64,000 nt of DNA from Vitellaria paradoxa (Eukaryota; Streptophyta; Magnoliopsida; Ericales; Sapotaceae): assembly GCA_019916065.1 (NCBI GenBank), contig CM034243.1:4092001-4156000 (forward strand), in the 5' to 3' direction. The stretch's first letter is position 1, and every line of letters begins with the position of its first letter. Below are positions 36,301 through 51,515 of the stretch, piece by piece. The notes under the pieces are model-generated. The model worked only from the letters and a program-made list of their open reading frames with translations. It ran no database searches and had not been told where the DNA came from. A program made the translations under genes and the position numbers.

Positions 36301-39300
36301 AAAGAGAAACAAGAGCCATATGACGAGGCCTTAGTGGTGGTCACAAAGTCCTGGGAACAGGTAGTTTACCTTTGCATGTCTTTGCTTCTATTTCCACCCC
36401 CCCCCCCCAAAAAAAAAATCATGCTTGCATATGAATGTTATTGTTTTTAACACAGTGTTGTATATTGCCTGCTGGCAACTTGACTACAATTTTTCGTACT
36501 AGCTGGTTGATGGCTTGGAATCATGCTCCATCCGCACAAAAGACTTGATGAGTCGTGGCCAAGGTGCTAAAAGACAACTAATCACAAAGGATGAGGGTAG
36601 TGCAGCATACACTTGTCATATATTTCTTTTTTCTCTTTTGAAAATATATTTTTGGAAAAATTCCAAATAAGAACTTTAGGACTAAAAATTTTATTTTAAT
36701 GAATTGAAAACTTGAATTTCCAAATACATGAATTTTTACTCCAATTGTTTCCATGTTTTTCTTTATTTCCTTTTTAGTAGCTTCTTATTGTGATGCATTT
36801 TCATTATTATTTATTGCCGGTTTTGGAGAATTTGATGTCAGGTGGGTTTCTTATCTATGAGGGTAGTGGCTGAGTCTGAAAAATTTCAAAAGTATGAATC
36901 AGTCTCTTGGCTTTTTAAGTATGAAGTTTCAAGGGCACCGTAGCTTTTTAGGAATAACATAGTAAACAACAAGGGAACTTGTTATTGGATTTTGCTATGA
37001 CAAAATTAAACACCCCCCCCCCCCCCGGCAAAAAAAAAAAAAACAACACACACGCAAATATATGTTCCGTTTGGTAGGAAGGACGAAAAAAATGAATGGA
37101 AAGAAAATGAGAGGATAAATATTCTTTTCTTCTAGGATGGAAACTTTCTTTTCTTGTATTTTTGGTTAGAGGGAAAGAAATATGCGTACTTATGTATGTA
37201 TATATATATTATAATTTAAATTTTGTTTAAAAAAATATTTTAGAAGCGGTGAGACCCACAAATTGAATAGAAGAAATGCTCTCTCTCCTCTCTCTCTCTT
37301 CACCATCCCTCTTTCTCTTGCTATGCCAAACTTCTTTTATATTTGATTTTCTCGACCGCCTTAATTGTTTCTTATCCTCTGTTTTTTTTTTTTTTTTTCT
37401 TTCAATTGAATCAATTTTGAACGTTATTGTTCTCTTCTTCTTTGTCCCTCTTAATCAGTTATGATTTTGTTTCTTGCAGCGAGTATTGTTTATCAAACAA
37501 ATATGTCTCGTTTGGCTCTGGAAAGGGTAAAGGGAAAAGGAAAAATGCCACGGTCAAAGATTAGATCCTGATTGGGAACATTGTATTGAAATAAATTCCA
37601 ATTCAAGGAATGTGAAGCGTAAATATTGTTGTGTTACTCGGGCATGGGGTATATATTGGTTAAAGCTTCACTTAGATTGCACTCATTACAAAGTTTATAA
37701 ATAAAAAAATTACAAATTACCTCGATCTTTCTGCACTACACCTTATAAATAACAAAATTACAAAGTTAGTTTGAGAGCTTTATTATTTGAGCTACATCCT
37801 CTTATTTTTCTAAATTTATATAAAAATTGTTAGCCGACCCCACCTAGTGGGATAAGGCTTATGTTGATGAAGTATATAAAAATTGTTAGCGTATATCTCC
37901 TTTTTGGTAGGATCTTATAATCCTCGACCTGATACTGAAGGCCCCTCCACTGATCCTTGGTAGGATCCCGATTTTAACAAGCTTTCTTTCCTCCTCCTTA
38001 CATAGTAGATCATTACATTTTTCTCATTTTGTATCTTTGATTAGTCAAATAGGTCTCTCTCTTTTTATTATTAATTTTTATTTCGTTGTCGTCATCATCA
38101 TCATCTTCTTATGTTTTTAATCATTAGTTATTTTATTACTACTATTACTTTAGAGTTTAAAAGGTTTATTACAAAGCTCTTCTTCTCCATCTCTCTTCTT
38201 TTGATGAAAGGATTTTTACGCTTCTTGTTATGTATGTTTATACCATGTAGTGAATTATTTTTTAATGAAACTAATACTTTCATATCATTTAATAAATTAT
38301 ATTCATATGAAAATTATTATGCATATTTTTCCCTTTTTAGTAGGATCTTACGATCCTCGATTTGATCCTCTAAACCCTTAACCGTTCCAATTTAGGATCC
38401 TGATTTTAACAACCTTATTGGAGATTTGCTTGCAAATATGATAAATTGTGGAAGAAAATTACAACTTAATATGGGGTTGCTTGTGGTGAATGGCTACAAA
38501 CATAAATGGGCCTCATGGTTCAAACCTATGAAGGAGCATTTGCAGTTTATGGGGTTTCTTTGGGAATTACGTTTCCTTCAAAGTAGGGACAGGAGATAGC
38601 ATTAAACTATGGTATTATCCTTGGCTTCAGGAAGAAAGTCTTAAAAGACTTGTTTCAAGATATTTTGACTTAGCAGTGAATAGAGAGCATCAGTGGAGGA
38701 TTATTATTTTGTGAATAGCGGGCTCTTCGACGGAATCTTTAAGATTGGGAAGTTGATAATCTCAGTTTTTCTTAATTTGCTGTATACATAAAAGGTTGCA
38801 ATGGGGGAGGATGGCATTCATTGGTCAGCATTCAAGTCTGCATTGTTTCAGATTAGATCTTTTTATGAGCTTTTAAAGGGCACTGTTAGGATTGATTTGC
38901 ACAGGAGCAAAAATAGCTTTTATTGTGTGGTGTTCTTGCAATTGATAACCTAGTTGCAAGAAGGAGAATCATAGTAAATTGGTGTTGCTTATGCAAAAAG
39001 GATGGCGAATCCGTTAATCTTCTTATTTGTTCACTGATTTTGGTCAAAGGAATTATGGGATTTAGTTTTTTCTTGTTTTGGAGTTTCATGCGTTTTTCCA
39101 AAAGAAGCAAAACAGGTTTTTGGAGATAGGTGGGGAGCTTATGAGGTGAGGAGGAAAGCATGGAAAATTGTTCCTTTTATGTTTATGTTGGTTTATTTGG
39201 AATGAGAGCAATAGTACACTATTTCAAGCTTTTGAAATATTATGCATAGGATGAAGAGTATTCTTCTTTCTATTTTGTGTAGTTGGCTATCAGGGGGCAA

Positions 39301-42300
39301 GGAACCGCAACTGCATACCTTTTTGTCTTTTATTGAGCAAATGGTGCCTTGATATGTTACTTTGATTGTTGTATCAGGTGGCATTCCATTAATGCCTTTT
39401 TGAATAAAATTTTTACTTGCCATATATATATGTATATTTTAATTTCTCTTCGTGAGAGACCTTTTAACCTGGCTTGCTGGATCAGGATGTCTATTGTTCA
39501 TGCTCCTAATATGTTGTCAGTTTTAGTTTTTTGGCATTAGTCAATATTTTTGGGAAATTCCAGATGCATCCAAATGTACTTGCTGATCAGGGTGGTTTTC
39601 TTTATTTCTCTTTTCTTTAGATGGGGCTTTGTCTCCTCCTGAGGATGCTTTTTTAAGCCGACTCTTAGAGGCAGGTGCAACTGAAAGCAGCTCTGCAATT
39701 AATTCCCTGAGTCAGGAGGAAGAATATATGCAAACAGCTGTTAGGAAGTCCAAGAATATGTTATGTAATATAGTGGCTGCCATTGATGACCTGTGGTGCT
39801 CGAGGACTGGATTGCTGGCAACAGTTATGAAGGCACTTCCAGAAGATGGTAAGACTGATTAATTAGTTTCCTCCTAATATCTGCTGTCCATCTCCATTTG
39901 TTTTATGAGTTTCTCCAATTTTGTTTATATATATAATTGTCCCGTCTAGGATCATGCAGGCAACAGATGTCCATTGATTTAGGAACAGAAGTCCGGAATC
40001 TGAGATTGACATTGGGGGATCTTTGTTTGAAGCACAAATCATTAGCAAGGATACTGCAGTTCCATCGAGATACTGATGCAAAAAATAAAGCTGAGCTTAA
40101 ACGTTTCAGGGGTAACTTACTAAGCGTTGGCTAAATCATTGGTTACTCTGTGAATATCCGATTCTGTTTTTTACCCTTTGACTGTTCATTTCTTCATAAT
40201 GTGTCACTATAAACACTTATGGTTGAGCAAATCAATTTGCAAAAAAGTTGTCTGTTCAACCATAACGGGAGGGCTTAAGTGTAATTCAGCCTTGTATTCA
40301 TGAAGTATCTGCTAATAAAAATTCTAGAAAACCATTTGCTTCCAAGAATTTTGATACATGGATGTGAAGTAACCTAGGTCAAAAATTCACACTTGATAAG
40401 GGCATGGGATATGTGTTTCACTTGTCTAGTTGGATATTCGCCCAACAAGCATATTTAGCAATTCGAATTCATCATATAACTATCATAAAAACTTTCATAT
40501 TATGCATGAAATACTCTGTAGCATTTTGTGAATGTTCACATTTTTAAGAGTATTATAGAAATGTTTTTCTTTCCTATTTTTGTTTTTTTATTCATTTCCT
40601 ATATTGTATAGGGTTATGTAGTTTTTTCCTAATCCCATTTTTGTGTAGGATTCCTTCTAGTATAAATACAAAATATAAACTACCATATTTTGGTGTCAGG
40701 CCATTCACTTAATTCTAGTCTTTTGATATGGTATCAAAGCAAATAATCTGCATTGTGGGCCTTTCTATTGAATTACATTAAGCCAACGAGTGGTCATTTT
40801 TGTTGTCTCGTCCTCTTGCGCTTAATTTCATTCAACTAGTTTCTTTATAATGGTCTTTTTTATATGTTTCATTATAGTTTTTGGGCTGGTGTTTGTGCCT
40901 TTCTGTTGCAGGTTTGTGATATTGTTTCACATGTTTTAGCACGTGGTTTCATTGCTATTTGGTGCCATCTCGCAGCCGTTTTTGCTGCTGCTTTCATTGT
41001 TGTCACCGGCTGTTTTCTCTGCGATTACATTGTTTTTTTGTTCATTTCTTGATTGGTGTAGGACTCCTACTAGAACCAACCCTATTTGAGACTGTCAATG
41101 CCATTTTATCCTCGAAAATAAAGAAACTATAACCCAAAAAAAAAATGAATAGTTTGTCATTTCCCTACTGAGCATCATGAAAATGGACATGCACGGAGAT
41201 ATTCATTTTTTATTTTGTATAGGATTATATAGTTTTCTTGTATTCCTGTTTTGTGTAGGACTCCTACTAGAACCAATATTTGAGTGTTAAGCCATTTACT
41301 TAATTCTAATCTTTTGATGGTGAACACCATTTTACTCTAGAAAATAAATAAAGTATAGCCAAAAAAATGAATATTTTGTCATTTCCCCAGCAAGCATCAT
41401 GAAAAGGGACACACACTCTAGATGACCTGACATGGATTTGCTAATATGTTGATTTTAGAAAATATCAAGACATGACATGGAGGGACCAGTTAAAAAATGA
41501 CTATATATTTTATATATATACATGAAAAAACGACTACTAATTCATTTTTATATTATGAAATCTTTTATTTATGTTTGTTGTGGAAAATTTCATTAATTCC
41601 AATTTTTTTCTTTAAAATTCAAAAAGTTTCTTGTGTGTCTAAATGGACACGTCTCAACACTTTTGAGGATTGTCTAACTTAAAAAAATAATAATGAAAAA
41701 GAAATTAAAAAATTGAATGCATTTAGACGAGTGTTTGACATGTGCTGGAGGAGTGTCTAAATAGTGTTGGTTTTTGACATGGAATGGACACGACACGACA
41801 CAGTTATTTCTACAATACCTTCGTAGAAGCCTCTGTGCTTCTTAGTTTCCTTTCTCAAACATAAAGTTTAGATGAGTATGATGTTTAGAAATATTGTCTA
41901 ATGCTCTTACCCAAGTCATCAACTCAACATACGAAGCCTCAGTCCCAAATTAGTTGGGGTCAACAACATTAATCCTCTTTCTCCATTTATTTTTGTTACG
42001 GATTATGTTTTTTGTGAGGTTATATAAAATTAAGTATTTCCTTACAGTTTTAGTCCTTGTAATATGAGATCTACCTTTTGTCTTATTTATCCCCTTTAAT
42101 TGGATTGACTCACTATTTCGTACTGGTGCATTCCTAGGTTTATGTTGAATATGACCAAATCAATTTTTTTATTTTATGAATACATGATCAAACCATTTTA
42201 AACGACTTTCTCAACTTCTCTTCTATCGATGCACCTCAACTTTCTTGTCATATCTTTTCCTATATTACCAAGTCCACAAACCAAAAAATAGTATGAACTT

Positions 42301-45300
42301 GAATTAGATAAATGATTTGGTGCTCAAGTTTTTTTTACGCAGAAATTCACATTAGCAAGTTTCTAACGGATTTAAAAAAATAGAGATAAATTAGCGACAA
42401 TGGTACTCGTTTGAAAGCTTTCAATGCAAAGGATCTGATTAAACCAAACCAAACTAAGCATTTTTCCACTAGGTGGGGTCGGCTATATGGATTTGACGAC
42501 GCCAATCAAATCTGTTTAGGGCCATTTCCTCCGTTAAATTCAAGTAGGTAAGGTCATGTCTACTAGTTTTTTTCCAACTTCTCTTGGGTCTTTCTCTTTC
42601 TCTCCTACTCCTAGCAATCTCCATGCTTTCACACCTTCTAACAGGTGCCTTCGTTGGACGCCTTCTAACATGGTCAAACCATCTTAATCGATTCTCTCTC
42701 ATTTTATTTTCAATCGGTGATATTCCTACTTTATCTCTAATCTCCTCGTTCCTAATCCTATCTCTCCTTGTACTCTCACACATCCATCTTAGCATTTTCA
42801 TTTTCGCAACTGCCATCTTCTGAACATGATTATACTTTACTGCCCAACACTCTGATCCATATAATAACATATAGCAACGCTGGTTTTACTGTCACCTTAT
42901 AATACTTTCATTTCACCTTGAGGGGGACTTTTCGATCGCACAAGATCCCCGAAGCACTCCTCCATTTGGTCCACCCGGCCTAAATTCTGTGAATTACATC
43001 AGTATCAATCCTTCCATCTTGTTGCACCATAGATCCAAGGTACCTAAAGTTTTCTTTTTCTACAATCTTTTGCGTGCCTAAACTTATTTCTATGCTACTA
43101 GTTACTCTACTTTGACTAAACTTGCATTCCATATATTCCGTTTTGCATTGGCTTAGCCTAAACCCTTTTGTCTTTAACGTTTCCCGCCACAATTCTAGCT
43201 TAGCATTCACTCCTTCTCTCATCTTATCTACTAAAACAATATCATCTGCAAAGAGCATACACTACGGCACCTCATCCTGAATATGTCTTGTAATTTTTTT
43301 TTTTCATAACGAGATTGTCTTTGAGTTTCCTATCACGATTGGTCTACACCAAGGCTTAGCATAATCTATAAGGATATGATTATGAAAAAAAAAAAAAAAA
43401 AAATTCGCGCTCGATCAATCTCATTACGAATTTTCTATTTTTTTAGCGAAATATTGAAATTTTTTGAAATTAGTAAAAGCGGGAAAAGTAAAAATGTGAT
43501 AGAGAATTTTAGTGAGTTATAGAGGTTATTGGAATTTTATGGAGTGTTTTGGAGTTTTATAGCACTCCAAACGCAGCCTTACTCTACATCCTAGGGGGAT
43601 GTCCTCATCATTTTCTTTATCTTCTTTTCTTTCCTTACCCTTTGTGGATCTCACCCATGTTATCTTGATGTAATCTTTACTGTTTGGACCAGTAATATGT
43701 TGCTTATCTTTGGGGGAAAAAAAAAAAAAAAAAAGGAACCTAGTGTAATTCTGGTACTTAAAATGGAGAATATGTTCTTCTTTAAGATGTCACTATACAC
43801 ACTTAAATTGTGTTAAAATATTGCTTGTATGTTTGCCCCTTTAGTGAACTATTTGCCAGGTAGGTCAGTACATAGTATGCAGGTCTGACTGTTGTCTGCT
43901 TTCTTGAAGTGGAACTAGCTAATACCATTGTGAAATTAGAAGAAAGTAACTGTAAATTGGCAACTCTAAGGTCCGAGAGAGCTGCAACAAAGGGAGCATT
44001 TTTCCCTGTCCTAAGTTTGGCAAATAGACCTGTTGCCGTTGACAGGACCAAAGATAAGAGGAAAGGTTTGCAGGAAATGGAGTCTTCTCTCAAGGAATTA
44101 TTGGTAATTTGCTGGCATTCTTTTCTTTCTACTTGTTTGCTTCTGGCTGAAGTCAACCTTGTAATTTGAGTGCCTAAACAGGATCAAGCCTCTTGTCGAC
44201 TACTTGATCTCCAGTGTCTTCATGAAGAAAGCATTGAAATATTGAGGCAGTTATCTAGTTTGCAGGTTAACTAAAAATTCCTTTTATATTGTTTTACATG
44301 GGAGTACTATTGTACAGCATTTTATTAATCCTCTTATACTCGCTCACTCATGCTTTAGACCTTGGTATTTACTTGATAGAATACTTTGAAGAATATGAAG
44401 TGTATTTCGTCATCCCAACCATATGTCTTGGTAAAGGAGCAGCTTGCGAAGTCAAAAGCAGATTTAGTCCAACATCAAGCTGTATTTGAGAAGCTACAGG
44501 TTGTAGCTGGTCATACTTCCATTAATGCTTTTGTCTTTCATTTTTAAGGAAGAATCTTGTCTAATCTTGACTGTTCTCTTTTGATTGAAACTATAGGCTG
44601 AGAAGGATAACCTTGCTTGGTGGGAAAAAGAAATGGACATGAAAAATGATTTAGTTGATATTTTTCATCGAAATTCAGCAGTTGCTGATTTCAGAATTAC
44701 TGAACTGGGAATAGAGATACAGAAACAAATTAATAGAAGAAATCTGATCGAAACTAAGCTGGAAGAAGCATCAAGGGAGCCTGGTATGAAGAATTCCTGA
44801 TGCAGGCTCTGGTTGTTATCATATTATATTGTTTTATTGTTGTTGTTGCTGTTATTATCATATTATATTGTAAAGTTGAATTGCTTTTTTGATCAATAGT
44901 TGTAATGCTGAATGTTGATGTATAAATGTTCATCTCAGGTAGGAAAGACATAATTGCAGAGTTTAAGACCTTGGTTTCATCATTTCCTGAGGACATGGGC
45001 AGTATGCAGAGTCAGCTAAGTAAATACAAAGTGGCTGCGTTAGATATTCATTCCCTTCGGGCTGAGGTCCAATCTCTTTCTACTGTTCTTGACAGGAAGG
45101 TAGGCCTTCTTGATTTAGTTATAATATTTATCAGATGTAGATAAGGAATTAAAACCTCTGCATTCTCTTACAGGTTAAAGAGCTGGAAACATTATCTGCT
45201 AGGTCATCTGAACAAGTTGGTGAAATGCAGAAGTTGCAAGCTTTGGTATAACTATTGTTTTTCATTTATTTATTTATTCATTTCATTTTATTCTAAGTTT

Positions 45301-48300
45301 TTGGTTAAACTTCTATTTTGGGATATAACTAACGAAGTTAAAATACCAACTATTGCCAGGATAAGCTGGTCAGAGCTATCTGAACTTGCATGTGTTATTA
45401 TTGACTTCTTATTACAAATTGCATAAAGAAAACCATCATTCTCATTGCATGTAAGCTAGACTTTTATTTTCTTCCTGGACTTTCTGATATAGATCTTCTT
45501 TCCCCATAATTTCTTCTGCTTTGATAGCTTGATTTGAGTTTACTCAATATTTTGATATATGACGGGATGAATTTTGCATTTTAGTTACTTTTAGTTCTCT
45601 ATTTGAAGTGAATAAAAATAAACTACTCTAGGGATATCAATGCTGGAGCTTTGAGTTTAAGTTCAATGTTTTCTTTAACATAGCCTGTGACATTTTCCTC
45701 GCTTGCGCCGAGAATTTTATGTTATTCCTACTTTATCTTCTGTCAGCCCAATTAATCCCCCCTCATTCAACTAACTAATTTTAAACTCACTGATTGATCA
45801 AAATGATTTTCCTGTCCCTCTTGCCCCCATATCCTACGTCCCCTACACCCATGTTGTCAGTTGGGAGAAGACACTAGCAATCTCAGTTCTCTTGCCCTTT
45901 TATTACAGCTCCTATTTTTTGCCAACGAATTCTCCTTTCTATTCTGTTAGAAAAGATTGTGAGAATATTCTAAATATAGAATAGAATCCTTTCCTAGTAT
46001 TTGGTGATTTTGATTTTTGTTTCCTTATTTGTACCTTGCACATTGTATATAAAAACATGCTTAGACGACCCCAAGGGCATCAAGCAATTCCATTCAACTC
46101 TTGTTTTTTGACGTGTTCTTCCTCCGCTTCTTTTTTTTTTTGGTGGGGGGCGGGGTAAGTTCTTCCTCTACTTCTCTTGAATTGCTTCAAAAAATTTAAC
46201 AATGTCACTTTCCCAAGACACCCTTATTGATTTTCTGAAAATTTTAGCCTTCCATGTTAGCCAATTTGAAATCTTCAACTGATCATCACCGGTCCCCTAT
46301 TAACATAACATTATCACCTGCTTCCTCACCCTTGGGTCCACAAGTGGTATGGGCTCACATTACATTAACTCACACCCATCAAGCTCATTGTCTAACACTG
46401 AGACTCCACCATATTCTGCTCCCTCATGGATTGGCACCAATGTACCATTCCCCAGCTCACAGAAAGGAGTAGATGAAGAATCCCCAGAAAAAAAAAGGAG
46501 GACGAGCTAGACAAGGCCTTGATTATGTAACCCATTCATGGGCCCTAAATAAAGCTTGAGACATACATGGACCACCCCTGAAAGTGTTAGGCTTCAAATT
46601 ATCTTATACTGTTCTCCAGTTCTCCAAATCTTCTTGCTCTTCATTTGATAAGTTAGCCGAATTTTAAAAGCTGGGAGCAAGCAGCACCGAACCAACATCC
46701 TTAGTTCACTGGGCTTCAAAGAATTCAAATGACCTAAAATTCTCAAGAATTGCAAATTTGTTAGATTTATGAAATCCAAATGAAGATTGGGCTTGACCTC
46801 TACCTAGGAACCTCACAATCCAAACTCTCAATCATAATTATCACCTGATCTACCTAACCCTGAGGTTACAGCTAACCCAGCTTCTTGAGGTTTCTCATGA
46901 CTCACATGCTCATCAACAACCTTCTTCGCACAATTATAAACAACTATCTCCTTTGCATTGGTTATGCCCTCACCTGCCATTCCTAGAAAAAATTAACGTG
47001 CCACCTCTTTCCTCATCTCCGGCCTTAAGAACAGCCCATTGGAGTTGTTCTGGTGCCACCAAGAAACATACAACCCCCTGTCCATCCGTAAAGGAATTTA
47101 CCAACACTCTTACTGTTGTTGGAATCCCATTGTTGTTTCCCTTGACCTTTACCCTGGCCTATTGGAAATTCTCTCTTTTTCTTGTGGTCTTGTTAAATTT
47201 GTAGTAATCCACCATAGATTCCACAAGTGAATTGGTAAGCCTTGCTCGATTCCTCACCCTTACACCTCCTAGCTTTTTTCGAAACTGCAACCTCATGGCT
47301 GCCACCAATCCAACATCAAAGGAAAACCTTTCTAAAAGCTCCAGCTCCTCTGAGCCCTTGCCTCTGCCACCAGCTCCTCATTAGGAAAGGAGAAGAGAAC
47401 ATAGAGTCCTACACCAGTTCTTCATCCATTCTCTCACCTCATGGTACCCTGTCTCTGTTTCCTCCTAATCCCAATATCTTCTGACTAAACATCTCTGCAA
47501 AGCTGTAGCGTGGTCTTTGCATGATGTCACCAAGATTCACAAAAGCCAAGCATCCTCCGCCCTTTTCATTGATATTTGCAATTTCGACCATGGAGGAACC
47601 CTCGCCACTTGGAGATAAAATTTTCATTTGTTCTACTGAAATGGAGCTTTGCCATAGGGGTTGAAATCTTGTAAATCCATTGCGATCTCATCCCACCTCA
47701 TTGCCTCTGCTATTTTCAGAATATGCACCATAGACCAATCTCTTAGTGTGATCGCCCTCAATTCTACAACCCAAAGACGCCTAACACTCAATAACGATCA
47801 AAGACTGGCAGCCACCCACCAGTCTTTGGAACAACGTGAAATCACCATCGCTTCTAAAAGCATCTACAAGAACCCTGATCGTCTATTGCACCTCTTGTCC
47901 GAGAAGATTCTACATTCTCATCTAACCATACCTTCTCTCAATAATGCGAACTTCATCTACTACCTCTAGCACTAAATCAAAAGCTGTTGTGGTTGAACCA
48001 CATTGGATGATTTTCCTTTTTGGTGTTGGAGGTCGCAACCCCCTCTTTGATGAAAGATTGTTTTTGAAAAGATAAGTAAGTATTATTAATGCGCATCGGA
48101 GAGATGCCAAAGTATCAAATTACATAATCCTCTACTTACTGCATGCTATCTATAAAAAGTAGAAAGGAGCTAAGATCTATCTCTTTTCCATCTTCAATCC
48201 AATTAAACAAACAAGAAAGAAAAAAACTTTTGGAGTGCAAGACATTCCTTTCAACATTTTCAAAAATCCTCCTGTTGCGTTCCTTCCAAATCCGCCAAAA

Positions 48301-51300
48301 AAGACAATAAGGGATCATTTTCCAGAGTTTCTTCTTCCTCTACCCACTGGTTGTCCCCACCAGGCTGAGAGAAAACATTTTAAGTTTGCTGGGAAGCTCG
48401 TTTGGATTCCAAAGCAAGAGAGAATTAAGCTCCAAATTTCAGTAGTCCAGCAACAATGTATGAATAGATGCTTGATTGTTTCTTCATGTCTGAAACATAG
48501 TGAGCATCTATTAGCTAAAGAGAAGCCCCTTCTCTTTAGATTATCCAAAGTCAGGATCTTTCCCCTTGCGGCACACCAAGCGAAGAAAATGACCCTTGTA
48601 GGAATAGGAGCCCTCCATAAATTTGTCCAAGGGAAGTCGTCCTTTTCTCCTCTCAGTAGGAATAGGTAAAATGATTTAACTGTGAAGACATTATGCATTG
48701 ATTGCTTCCATATCAACGTGTCTGCCTTATCTTCCATTGGTAGAGAATGCAGTATATCCATCAAAGTCTCGAAGCTGTCCAATTCCCAATCGTTTAATCT
48801 CCTTCGCAGCTGTACATTCCAAACACAGTTTGGCCCATGACCTTTGCAGTAATCTGAGACTAGAGCATTCTTGTCCATAGCTATTGCATAGATATCAAGA
48901 AAAACTTTAGAAAGACAGCCTCTAGCCAACCAATTGTGTTTCCAAAATAGGATCCTATCTCCCCTTTCCACCTTCCAAGATAGACAGCTAACAAATCTGG
49001 ACCATTTCCTTCTTATACTTTTCCATAGACTAGCTCCATAATAGGAAGGGCCCACGGAAGGGATCCAACCACCTTTTTCCTCTCCATATTTTGTCACTAT
49101 CAATCTTTTCCAAAGACTGGAGTCTTCGTGAGCAAATCTCCATAGCCACTTCCCTAAGAGTGCCTCATTGTGCAACTTTAATTGTCTAATACCAGCTCCT
49201 CCCCATTGAATCGGCTTGCAAACGACTTTCCAATCCACTAGGTTGTGCTTAAAGACTCTTTCCCTCCTACCCCAAAGGAAATTTCTTTGTAATCTCTCTA
49301 ATTCCTTTAAAACTGATACAGGGGCTGGGAAAAGAGAGAAAAAATAGGTGGGAAGGCTAGAGAGGACACTCTTGATCAAAGTGATCCTTGCCCCCATTGA
49401 TAGGTAATTGATTTTCCACTCAGCCAGTCTAGTTCTGCAGCTTTCTAAGACAGGATCCTAGATTTGTTTTAGCCTGAAGTTGGAGCCTAGAGTCATGCCC
49501 AAATAAACAGTAGGAAGAGAGCTTGTTTTGCAGCCAAGAACTGCAGCAAGATCCTCCAAATCTGAGCTGGAATCCACTGACATTACCTCTGATTTGCTGA
49601 GATTTATTTTCAGTCCTGAGACAGCCTCGAAACCCAATAAAATGCAGCGAAGATGGCCCAACTGTAGCAAATCTGCACCACAAAAAACTAGGAAATTATC
49701 TGCAAACAGTAGGTGAGATATGCTGATGCTTCGGTTGCTGGTCATAACAGAGAAACCTTCAATGTAGCCTGCCTGTTCAGCCTGTAACATCATTCTGCTG
49801 AAGACTTCCATAACCAAAATAAATAGAAAATGTGATAAAGGATCACCTTGTCTCAAGCCTTGAGAAGAAGCAAAGAAGCCTTTAGGGGTGCCATTGATCA
49901 AAACAGAGAAGCTGGCTGTTGAAATACACCAGAATATCCACTGACACCATTTTTCTCCAAAACCCATTCTTCTCAGCAGGTCAAGTAGAAAATTCCAGTT
50001 AACATGGTCAAAGGCTTTTTCAATATCCAATTTACAGATTACTCCAGAATTTCTGCTCTGGATTTTTGAATTCAAAACCTCATTAGCAATGAGTATGGCA
50101 TCCAAAATCTCTCCCCTTAACAAACGCATGCTGATGGTCTGAGATGAGGCTTTCCATAACCTGCTTCAGTCTGTTGGCAAGGACTTTTGAGAGTAGTTTA
50201 TAAACAGCTCCCACCAAACTGATGGGCCTGAAATCTTTTAGCTCAGCTGCTCCATTTTTCTTAGGGATTAAAGCGATTCAGGTTGTATTCAGGTTTCGGA
50301 CAAATTTGCAGCTGTTGTGAAATTCGGCAAACACCGATAGCAAGTCCTCCTTGAGAATGCTCCAGCAGTTTTGAAAGAAGGCAATGGTCCAGCCGTCAGG
50401 ACCAGGGGCCTTGTCTCCATTAAGTTCCATAAGAGCCTGATAAATCTCAGTTTCTGATAAATGGAGCTCAAGGCTTACTGCAGCGGGGGAACTAAGATGA
50501 GATAAAGCCATATCATTTACTAGGGGCCTTCATTTTTCTTCCTCCTCAAACAGCCTCTTGTAAAAGTCCACAATGCTCTGTTTGATCACCCCTTGGTCTT
50601 CGGTGATCTCCCCATTGACTTTCAATTTGTTTATCCAATTTCTCCTTTTGTTTGCTGATGCAATTTTGTGGAAGTATTTGGTATTTCGATCTCCTTCTTT
50701 GAGCCATCGAATTCTGGATTTTTGCCTCCAGGTAATTTCCTCCATTTTGATTAAATTAGTTAAGCTCATCATCTTGTCTTTCCTCAAAGTTCTCCCTTGA
50801 TTAGAAAGAGAACCTTCATTATCCAGCAGATCCAAACCATGAAAGATGCCTAGAGTTTCTTTGTGAAACCGTTCCTAGCATGTTGCCTTAAGCAAACTTT
50901 TTGCCTGTTAAGTTTGTTTTGCCTTGATAAATGATGGATATTTATACAAATTTTGGAATATCCATACTATGAAGGGAAACTTGGCCATTAGAGTGAGTTT
51001 GGTGTGAGGATACAAGTGTTGAAACTTTACAAGGGTAAGTTTTAACTCTTTTTAATTAAGTTTGGAAAGAGTGTATATATTATCCCAGTGTATCATTTAC
51101 CCTCAAAATGGGGGTAAGTATTATCCTAAAGGGGGGCGAGTAACGGGGAGTAACCAATAAATGCTATATTTTTCTTACATCTCCATTACACCTAACGGGG
51201 AGTAACCAATAAATGCTATATTTTTCTTACATCTCCATTACACCCCCTCTTTCCTTTTTTTAATCCTTTATTATTTTCTCATTAAAAACCCAAGAGACAA

Positions 51301-51449
51301 AAAAGAAGAATCATCAAAAAGCGTTTTGTATATAAATCGACAAACTTGGAAGAAACTTGGATCATATGTCACTTGGAACTTCTATGTATACATTTTCAAA
51401 ATTAAAAAAAAAAAGACACTTACATTTCAAATAAGTCTCCCTCTCTCTT

Positions 51450-51515
<66 letters not shown>

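Noticed and set aside
37063..37520. Another MITE starting CCGTTTGGTAGG in HUB1 intron 3
   Set aside because: I could not find a convincing inverted partner or target duplication.
46953..47484. Several overlapping 60-100-codon frames as a gene
   Set aside because: They overlap in different frames, show no domain and lie in a C-rich segment of HUB1 intron 11 where stops are rare by composition.
48235..48669. Plus-strand 144-codon frame
   Set aside because: It is the opposite-strand shadow of the L1 reverse transcriptase, which has a recognisable protein on the minus strand.
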